Source of the DNA: GCA-2688775 sp964524225
GTDB taxonomy: Archaea > Nanobdellota > Nanobdellia > Woesearchaeales > GW2011-AR4
Assembly: GCA_964524225.1 (NCBI GenBank)
Contig: CAZGEW010000023.1
Span: forward strand, 1-18,996
DNA: 18,996 nt
Direction: 5' to 3'
Of this stretch, positions 13,614 through 18,996 are shown one piece after another. A program made the position numbers and the translations under genes. How positions within the stretch are numbered: position 1 is the stretch's first letter; each line of letters begins with the position of its first letter. A model generated the notes under the pieces. The model saw nothing but the letters and a program-made list of their open reading frames with translations, was not told the DNA's origin and made no database searches.

Positions 13614-13760
13614 TTACATCTCTTTGTAAGCTTCTTCTAAATATTCTATAGCTTTCTCAATTTCTGCTTTAGGCTTTACTTCTTGAACAGCTTGAGAGAA
13701 TAGATTGGATGTTTTTTCTATATTCTTATGTAAGTAAACTTTTTTAGGTAATGTAAAAAT
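13614..13760 (-). pseudogene. Orphan 48-codon coding-like frame without start
   Basis: On the minus strand the frame after a TAG at 13761-13763 reads through 48 sense codons to TAA. It ends in an amphipathic helix (KPKAEIEKAIEYLEEAYKEM). Composition and codon use look coding-like, but there is no ATG, GTG or TTG in the frame. It lies just after the ecfT stop and may be the C-terminal relic of a lost gene, or chance. Confidence 0.3.
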
Positions 13761-13768
13761 CTAAATTT

Positions 13769-14491
13769 CTATAACGTTAAAGTAGAAACTATAAAAATTA
13801 AAATAAACAAAATTGATAAGTAATCATTGGTAACTAGATAAAAAATTTTACGACTTTCTATGTTCTCATTATATAATCTTGCTTGCATCGCATCGCTTAA
13901 GTTGGATGCTGATTTAAACAAATTTTCTAGCAGTTTAAGAATAAGCAGTTTTATATGCTTTAATTTTCTAAAGTTAGCTGCTCTTGAAAGCATAGACTCT
14001 TTCAATCTTTCTAAGTTATCAAACATTACAGGAACAAATCTTACAGTTATAGAAATCATGACAGCTATGCTTCTAGGCTTAACTTTTATGATTTTTAATG
14101 GTTTAATTAATTTTTCAATTGCGGTAATCAAATTTGATAAAGTTGTTGTATAAGTCAATAGAAAAGATATAACTAAAAGCATTAAAAAACGCCATATCGT
14201 AATAAGTCCATTTTGCAATCTATTTCTGGAGAATATCAAATACATAAAAAATAAAAAAATAAAAATTACATAAAATGGTCTTAAACTTGCAAACAATTTT
14301 TTGATTTTCAATTTAGATAACAAAATTATAATGATTATAGATAATGAAAAAATCAAAATTTGATGGGTTTTATCAATAAAAAAAATCAGAGAACTAAGGA
14401 GAAGGACATAGATTAGCTTAAGCCTCGGATCAAGTTTATGTATGATAGACGCTTTATAACTGTACTGCCCTATTGACAATATTTTAATCAT
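13769..14491 (-). CDS. ecfT: ECF transporter transmembrane protein EcfT
   Basis: The 240-residue integral membrane protein couples EcfA ATPase to a substrate-binding S component such as BioY. It opens with the EcfT hallmark HKLDPRLKL (18-26). Membrane helices follow at about 27-40, 44-58, 73-87, 98-118 and 219-237, with a cytoplasmic coupling-helix region at about 155-210. The two motifs that normally contain Ala-Arg-Gly appear as SRA (169-171) and ARL (204-206): the arginines are kept, the glycines are not. It overlaps the ecfA stop by 8 bases, so translation is coupled. The nearby bioY points to biotin (a BioN role), although EcfT can serve several S components. Confidence 0.88.
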   Translation of the reverse strand: MIKILSIGQYSYKASIIHKLDPRLKLIYVLLLSSLIFFIDKTHQILIFSLSIIIIILLSKLKIKKLFASLRPFYVIFIFLFFMYLIFSRNRLQNGLITIWRFLMLLVISFLLTYTTTLSNLITAIEKLIKPLKIIKVKPRSIAVMISITVRFVPVMFDNLERLKESMLSRAANFRKLKHIKLLILKLLENLFKSASNLSDAMQARLYNENIESRKIFYLVTNDYLSILFILIFIVSTLTL

Positions 14492-15182
14492 ACAAACCTG
14501 CCTCTACTAAACTCTTTTTACCTAAATCTAATTTTTTACCGCTAAAAATAATACTGCCATTTTTCATTACTACAACATTATTAGCATATCTCAAATCTTC
14601 TAGGATATTAGTTATTAATATAATTCCAATTTTCTCTGCTTTATTCAATTCTTTTATAGTTTTCATTATATTTTTTTTGTTTAAGGCATCTAGCATAGTT
14701 GTAGGCTCATCAAAAATAATGTACTTTGGCTTCATCGCAAGTACTCCAGCTAAAGCAACAAGCTGTTTTTGTCCAGAAGAAAGCATATTAACATTTTTCT
14801 TAGCAATTCCATCTATTTTTAATTTAGATGATATTTCTTTGACAATATCTTCTATTTTATCATTTTTAAGCTCCAAATTTTCAAGCCCAAATGCAATATC
14901 TTCTTCTACAATTGAATAAATTAGTTGGTCTTCAAAATTCTGGAATACAAAGCCCACCTTCTTTCTTATAGAAATCTCGTCTTTTTTTGTGCTAACACCA
15001 TCTATAATCACGTCTCCTTTAGTCGGAATCAGTAGCGCATTGAAGTGTTTTGCCAACGTAGTTTTTCCAGAACCATTTGCTCCTATAATAGCTGTAAAGC
15101 TTTGTTCCTTTATTTCTAAATTTATATTTTTTAAGACATACTCTTCATCATATTTGAAATAAAGATTTCTTACTTCTATCAT
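14484..15182 (-). CDS. ecfA: ECF transporter ATPase EcfA
   Basis: The ATP-binding subunit powers uptake through the EcfT/BioY complex. The 232-residue protein shows Walker A GANGSGKTT (34-42), the Q-loop Q81 in VFQNFEDQL, signature LSSGQ (134-138) and Walker B YIIFDEP (154-160) followed by the D-loop MLD. The usual switch histidine is replaced: the H-loop reads ITNILEDL with Asn192. It is shorter than the ~280-residue EcfA pairs and no second ATPase is present, so a homodimer like BioM is likely. Its ATG overlaps the stop of the thioredoxin-like gene (ATGA), and its end overlaps ecfT. The three genes form one translationally coupled unit. Confidence 0.92.
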   Translation of the reverse strand: MIEVRNLYFKYDEEYVLKNINLEIKEQSFTAIIGANGSGKTTLAKHFNALLIPTKGDVIIDGVSTKKDEISIRKKVGFVFQNFEDQLIYSIVEEDIAFGLENLELKNDKIEDIVKEISSKLKIDGIAKKNVNMLSSGQKQLVALAGVLAMKPKYIIFDEPTTMLDALNKKNIMKTIKELNKAEKIGIILITNILEDLRYANNVVVMKNGSIIFSGKKLDLGKKSLVEAGLYD

Positions 15183-15955
15183 TGGAATGAAAATGAATAA
15201 ATTGCTAAACCTTTTTTTGTTGTTAAGGTTAATTGGTTATATCGATTATCCTTTGTTTCAATAATGTTGTATAATCGTGGTATATTTATTGTTAAATTTT
15301 TAACATATTTTTCATTTAAGTTTACTTTAACATTTATTATTTTTTTATTAATAGACCTTACAACAAAATTTGTAATCTTGCCTTTTGTCAATATTAATAA
15401 AGAACTTTCTTCTTTTCCGATTGAACATAAAAATTCATCTTTTTGTAACCAATTTCCTTTTGTATGTATTATACCAAATTTCAATTTACTTTTTAATCGT
15501 GTTATTTTAGCTTTTTTTCTTTTTCCTAAGTAAATTGCAGGAAATTTGCTATATCTTGGTTCTTTATTAAACAATTTTTTAGTTTTTATTTTTAAAATTT
15601 TAATTATTTTATTTTCCAAATTTTTATAATCTCCTTCACCTATGTGTTTGTATAAAATTTTTCTATTCTTAATTAAAATCTGGGTAGGCCAGAAATTTAT
15701 TTTTAGCCTTTTTATTATTTTTTTATTTTTATCGATAATTAATGGAATTTTTATATTGTATCTTTTTAATGCATAAATAATATTATTAACATTTTTTTCA
15801 AACTCCCACTCTGGAGGATGTATTATTATTGTCTCTAGGCCATATTGTTTATATTTATTATCTATTTTTTTGATGTATACTAGACTTCTTAGACAATTCA
15901 TACAACTGTAGGAGAAAATATCCAGTAATATCAAATTATTAGGATTTGTTTCCAT
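15179..15955 (-). CDS. DipZ C-terminal-like thioredoxin protein, apparently cytoplasmic
   Basis: Residues about 1-120 match the thioredoxin domain of DipZ/TlpA-type proteins: FSYSCMNCLRSLVYIKK with the CxxC pair C18/C21, a HPPEWEFEK segment, the cis-Pro in FWPT (P90) and a GEGDY motif near 106-110. Residues about 140-258 correspond to the beta-sandwich that ends DipZ (IYLGKRKKAK, then PRLYNIIE and a final GLAIYSFSF). The DsbD/CcdA-like membrane part of DipZ is missing. No signal peptide or helix precedes the domain, so it should be cytoplasmic, which is odd for this family. A TATA box lies 27 bases before the ATG (leaderless). Its TGA overlaps the ecfA start. The role is probably thiol-disulfide exchange; the link to the transporter is inferred from the operon alone. 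Confidence 0.8.
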   Translation of the reverse strand: METNPNNLILLDIFSYSCMNCLRSLVYIKKIDNKYKQYGLETIIIHPPEWEFEKNVNNIIYALKRYNIKIPLIIDKNKKIIKRLKINFWPTQILIKNRKILYKHIGEGDYKNLENKIIKILKIKTKKLFNKEPRYSKFPAIYLGKRKKAKITRLKSKLKFGIIHTKGNWLQKDEFLCSIGKEESSLLILTKGKITNFVVRSINKKIINVKVNLNEKYVKNLTINIPRLYNIIETKDNRYNQLTLTTKKGLAIYSFSFQ

Positions 15956-15974
15956 TTTTAAAATGTATAAAATA

Positions 15975-15989
15975 AATGTATATAAAGTT
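15975..15989 (-). promoter_or_regulatory. Putative TATA box for the thioredoxin-ecfA-ecfT unit
   Basis: AACTTTATATACATT on the minus strand is centred about 27 bases before the ATG at 15955, the spacing of a leaderless archaeal transcript. No ribosome binding site precedes that ATG, in line with leaderless initiation. Confidence 0.5.
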
Positions 15990-16009
15990 AATCTTATTTA
16001 AAATCTTAA

Positions 16010-16174
16010 ATTTATCATTTACGCAAGAAAAATGCCGAAGGTATAGAAATACAAAATCCAGACGATACAAACTTTTATAGAATAATTCACATTATATCCA
16101 ACCAAAAGTTTGGTTATAATGGTCCTACTATTTGCAGTGATATGGAGATGATTCTGCAGTCACAAGGTAGATAA
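16010..16174 (+). pseudogene. Orphan 54-codon coding-like frame without start
   Basis: Between two minus-strand units, a plus-strand frame following a TAA at 16007-16009 reads 54 codons to a TAA. The product has a balanced, protein-like composition: a KNAEGIEIQNPDDTNFYRII stretch followed by FGYNGPTICSDMEM. This is less AT-biased than the surrounding spacer. There is no ATG, GTG or TTG start. It looks like the C-terminal piece of a truncated gene. I do not recognise the family. Confidence 0.4.
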
Positions 16175-16193
16175 CATTATTTAATTTTATGGC

Positions 16194-16964
16194 TCATTTC
16201 ATATATTTCTTTATATCCACATTCTTAGCAATCCATGCTGCCAAAATCAATTTTATTGTGTCACCAACGATAAAAGGCAGAACCCAGCCAACAAATATCA
16301 CACTCCATGACAACCCTGTATATAGTTTTCCTTGAATAGAACCAAGAACATAAATTATTAAAGTACCTGCAAACATTGCAAGTATTGTATCTAGCGAGAA
16401 TGATTTTGTTTTTTTTGAATAATAAATTATTAACAAGAATGTGATAATTACAATAATACTGACTATCATTAAAATCGATCTCTGTTGTTCAGATATTAAC
16501 GATATCATAGGCACATAGTTTTTTGACTCATTGCTCCAAAGCTTCATTATGCCTATTTTTAGCATAGCATCTAAAAATACAATAACAATAAAAAAAACTA
16601 TTACAATAAACGAAAAATATTTCAAAAATTTATTTAGTTTATTTTTCTTGAGCATACCTCCTATAATAAAAGCCGCAATCGGGTAGCTAAACAAATATCC
16701 CCCAGTAGGTCCAAGTAAAACACCAATTCCAGACGAGCCGCCTGCAAAAACTGGCAATCCAATAGTACCAACAACTAAATAAATTATCATTGATAAAGCT
16801 CCATAGTAAGCACCGAGCATTACTCCACTTAATAGAACTAACAAGGTCTGTAATGTTATTGGAACAGGTGTAAAAGGTAAAGGTATTTTAAACCATGCAA
16901 CAGCTGCTGTAAGGGCTGCAAATAAAGATGCAAAAACCATCCCCTTAAGTTTATCCTTTTCCAT
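16194..16964 (-). CDS. bioY: Biotin transporter substrate-binding subunit BioY
   Basis: The S component binds biotin within the membrane. The signature is clear: IPLPFTPVPITLQTLLVLLSGVMLG (27-51), then GLPVFAGGSSGIGVLLGPTGGYLFSYP (69-95), and near the end WVLPFIVGDTIKLILAAWIA (227-246). At 256 residues it is about 65 longer than usual. The extra sequence lies between the fourth and fifth core helices (about 113-190) and holds two hydrophobic segments (117-131 and 163-182) around a polar loop. The gene follows the carrier gene after 21 bases and probably belongs to the carboxyltransferase-carrier transcript. This ties biotin import to carboxylase production. EcfA and EcfT lie about 1 kb downstream on the same strand. 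Confidence 0.94.
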   Translation of the reverse strand: MEKDKLKGMVFASLFAALTAAVAWFKIPLPFTPVPITLQTLLVLLSGVMLGAYYGALSMIIYLVVGTIGLPVFAGGSSGIGVLLGPTGGYLFSYPIAAFIIGGMLKKNKLNKFLKYFSFIVIVFFIVIVFLDAMLKIGIMKLWSNESKNYVPMISLISEQQRSILMIVSIIVIITFLLIIYYSKKTKSFSLDTILAMFAGTLIIYVLGSIQGKLYTGLSWSVIFVGWVLPFIVGDTIKLILAAWIAKNVDIKKYMK

Positions 16965-16985
16965 TTGACATATATATTTATATTT

Positions 16986-17375
16986 TTATTCTAATATAGC
17001 TAAAACATCTCCTTTATTAACATTATCATCTTTCTTAACTTTTATCTCTTTCAAAATACCACCTCTTGGCGCTGTAATGTCATTTTCCATCTTCATTGCC
17101 ATTAAAGTAAATAAACTTTTTCCTAGCTTAACCTCCTCACCCTCTTTTACTTTTATGTCGTAAATTATTCCAGGCAAAGGAGCTATCACTTCTATCTTGC
17201 CTTCTTCAGCTATTTGTTTTTTATGTAATCTTTCGACAGCTGTTTGCTCGACTTCATTTTTTGTCTCAACTTCATAAACATCACTGCCACAATGAACTAA
17301 GACTTTGCCTTCTTCTGTCTCTTCGACAAAAACCTTGTATTCTTTGCCGTCAACTTTAACAATAAGTTCTTCCAT
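16986..17375 (-). CDS. Biotin carboxyl carrier protein of acyl-CoA carboxylase/decarboxylase
   Basis: The 129-residue carrier moves the carboxyl group between the biotin carboxylase and carboxyltransferase active sites. The biotinyl domain covers about residues 60-129, with the biotin attachment motif AMKMEN at 93-98 and K95 as the modified lysine. Preceding it are IAPLPGIIYDIKVKEGEEV and after it TAPRGGILKEI. The N-terminal region (1-45) is a small beta segment, VDGKEYKVFVEE, typical of carriers tied to propionyl-CoA carboxylase or methylmalonyl-CoA/oxaloacetate decarboxylases. A short Glu/Lys linker separates the two, without the long Ala/Pro linker of decarboxylase carriers. The gene begins 2 bases after the carboxyltransferase stop. 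Confidence 0.94.
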   Translation of the reverse strand: MEELIVKVDGKEYKVFVEETEEGKVLVHCGSDVYEVETKNEVEQTAVERLHKKQIAEEGKIEVIAPLPGIIYDIKVKEGEEVKLGKSLFTLMAMKMENDITAPRGGILKEIKVKKDDNVNKGDVLAILE

Positions 17376-17377
17376 TC

Positions 17378-18913
17378 CTATAGGGGCATATTGCCGTGCT
17401 TCTTAACTGGTTTTTTTTCTCTTTTAGTTAAAAGCATTTCAAGACATTTGATTAAAGCTATTCTTGTTTCTTTTGGTTCTATTATCATATCAACCTTACC
17501 TAATTGAGCCGCAACATAAGGATTAAGGTATTTTTCTGTATATTGTTTTACAAGCTCGTCCTTAGCTTTAGGGTTGTTATTTATTTCGTCTCTATTAACA
17601 ATATTAACAGCTTGCTCTGCCCCCATTACTGCTATCTCTGCACTGGGCAATGCTAGAACTTTATCAAAACCCATTTCTTTAGACACCAATGCAATGTAAG
17701 CTCCACCATAAGCCTTTCTTAACACGAGTGATATTTTTGGGACAATAGCTTCAGAATATGAGTAAAGCACTTTTGCCCCATGCCTTATAATACCATTGTG
17801 CTCTTGCTCTGTACCTGGCAAATAACCGGTTACATCAACTAGGTTTATGAGAGTTATATTAAAACAATCACAAAACCTTACAAATCTTGCAATCTTATCA
17901 GAAGAATTAATATCTAAGCAACCAGCCGATACCTTAGGCTGGTTAGCAACTACACCAACAACATTGCCGTTAAGTCTTGCAAACCCAACAACAATATTTG
18001 GCGCGAAATTAGCTTGGATTTCAAAAAATGATTTTTTGTCAAAAGTCTCTGATATCACCTCTTTTATATCATAGGTCTTCTTTGGATCAGCTGGGATAAT
18101 AGTTTCCAGCCTTTTAGTTTCTCTTGTTTGGGTATCGTTAAGCTGATATGGTGGGCTTTCAAGGTTATTTTGAGGAAGGTAACTAAGCAAGAGCTTAATC
18201 ATATCTAAGCACTCTTTTTCATTTTCTGCCACAAAATGTACAACACCACTTTTTTCACTTTGAACCTTAGCGCCACCTAATCCTTCAAAGTCTATTGCTT
18301 CTCCAGTAACAGTTTTGATAACTTCAGGTCCTGTGATGAACATATGGCTTGTCTTTTTAACCATAAAAACAAAGTCAGTTAAGGCCGGAGAGTAAACAGC
18401 TATGCCTGCACAAGGACCCAGCACAGCAGAAATCTGTGGGATGATGCCAGATGAAAGCACATTAAGCTGAAATATTTTGCCTCCTTTGTCTAAAGCTGAA
18501 ACGCCTTCTTGTATTCTTGCGCCGCCAGAATCTAGCAAACCAATACAAGGGCAGCCTGTCTTTAATGCAAGCTCTATAACTTTGGCTATTTTAGTATTAT
18601 GTATTTCTCCCATTGAACCACCCATAAAAGAGAAATCTTGAGCATAAACAAAAACTGCTCTTTTGTTTATTGTGCCATATCCAGTAATAACACCATCGCC
18701 AGCTCTTTTTTTGGCTATAAGTTCCTTGTTTTGTAATTCGGCAAAAGCGTCAAGCTCAAAAAAAGAACCTTCATCTAGCAAATATTTTAATCGTTCTCTT
18801 GCTGTTAACTTACCTTTCTTATGCTGAATTTCGATAGATGCTTTGTCACTTAACAGCTCATTTTTCCTTTTAAGAAACTCTTTATACATATCCCCAACTT
18901 TGTGCTTATCCAT
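17378..18913 (-). CDS. Acyl-CoA carboxylase carboxyltransferase subunit (PccB/MmdA family)
   Basis: The 511-residue subunit transfers the carboxyl group from biotin to an acyl-CoA, or the reverse in decarboxylases. Both crotonase-type halves are present. The N-terminal half has KLTARERLKYLLDEGSF (35-51) and DSGGARIQEG (128-137). The C-terminal half has GYLPGTEQEHNGIIRHGAK (363-381), RKAYGGAYIAL (399-409) and IAVMGAEQAVNI (427-438). The end KKHGNMPL is the classic PCC-beta C-terminus, so it is full length. The residue after GGAY is Ile (I407), as in acetyl-accepting AccB types rather than Asp as in strict PccB. Acetyl-CoA, propionyl-CoA and methylmalonyl-CoA remain possible. It leads the unit carboxyltransferase-carrier-bioY; the matching biotin carboxylase is encoded at 8129. 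Confidence 0.94.
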   Translation of the reverse strand: MDKHKVGDMYKEFLKRKNELLSDKASIEIQHKKGKLTARERLKYLLDEGSFFELDAFAELQNKELIAKKRAGDGVITGYGTINKRAVFVYAQDFSFMGGSMGEIHNTKIAKVIELALKTGCPCIGLLDSGGARIQEGVSALDKGGKIFQLNVLSSGIIPQISAVLGPCAGIAVYSPALTDFVFMVKKTSHMFITGPEVIKTVTGEAIDFEGLGGAKVQSEKSGVVHFVAENEKECLDMIKLLLSYLPQNNLESPPYQLNDTQTRETKRLETIIPADPKKTYDIKEVISETFDKKSFFEIQANFAPNIVVGFARLNGNVVGVVANQPKVSAGCLDINSSDKIARFVRFCDCFNITLINLVDVTGYLPGTEQEHNGIIRHGAKVLYSYSEAIVPKISLVLRKAYGGAYIALVSKEMGFDKVLALPSAEIAVMGAEQAVNIVNRDEINNNPKAKDELVKQYTEKYLNPYVAAQLGKVDMIIEPKETRIALIKCLEMLLTKREKKPVKKHGNMPL

Positions 18914-18938
18914 AGCTGTTTAAAAAGGTTATGGGAAA

Positions 18939-18995
18939 TTAAGCTTCATCCAAAAAATGAAGGTTGCCATCAATTTGTGAGGCTAATTGCCAAAG
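18939..18995 (-). CDS. Possible 3-prime end of a gene entering from the right edge
   Basis: On the minus strand one frame is open from the window edge for 18 codons (ending QIDGNLHFLDEA) to a TAA 25 bases before the carboxyltransferase start. A second frame also stays open briefly, so this could be chance. If real, it would be the upstream gene of the same unit. It is too short to identify. Confidence 0.25.
   Translation of the reverse strand, partial: LWQLASQIDGNLHFLDEA
18944..18962. repeat. 6-bp inverted repeat upstream of the carboxyltransferase gene
   Basis: CTTCAT and ATGAAG flank a 7-base AT-rich loop about 30-50 bases before the carboxyltransferase ATG. It is short and overlaps the possible partial coding frame. 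It may be a chance hairpin or an operator. Confidence 0.2.
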
Positions 18996-18996
18996 A

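Overview
The window reads as a stretch of an AT-rich archaeal chromosome, most likely from a small-genome (DPANN, Woesearchaeota/Pacearchaeota-like) lineage. The pointers are: a DUF1931-type histone-fold protein; an archaeal-type adenosylhomocysteinase with a short C-terminus; TATA-like boxes 24-30 bases before start codons (leaderless style); GGTG/GGAGGTG ribosome binding sites; and a coiled-coil/proline-rich gene pair of a kind I associate with such genomes. The lineage is inferred from family resemblance, not from a marker phylogeny.

Left part (1-5.5 kb): ahcY and the histone-fold gene are co-directional and 5 bases apart. They converge on a two-gene minus-strand unit of coiled-coil proteins. 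Next is a large ThDP-dependent acetolactate-synthase-like enzyme, preceded by a tightly spaced 20-codon upstream ORF and an inverted repeat whose outer arms match the half-sites of bacterial BirA operators. A hypothetical 122-residue protein follows. Middle (5.5-8.1 kb): a complete bacterial-type gyrA, divergent from the genes to its right.

Right part (8.1-18.9 kb): a biotin island. On the plus strand lie a biotin carboxylase with an unexplained ~130-residue N-terminal extension, a membrane-anchored Asp-box beta-propeller protein, and a biotin protein ligase without a DNA-binding domain. After a small membrane protein gene and a kinase gene broken by one in-frame stop, the minus strand carries two units. 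One is carboxyltransferase - biotin carboxyl carrier - BioY. The other is a DipZ-C-terminal-like thioredoxin - EcfA - EcfT, joined by 4- and 8-base overlaps.

Together these could import biotin (BioY + EcfA + EcfT), attach it to the carrier (BirA), and run an acyl-CoA carboxylation or decarboxylation cycle (BC + BCCP + CT). No biotin synthesis gene and no CRISPR, tRNA, rRNA or insertion sequence was seen. Several orphan open frames without starts suggest gene decay between the modules. All spacers are shorter than 300 bases.
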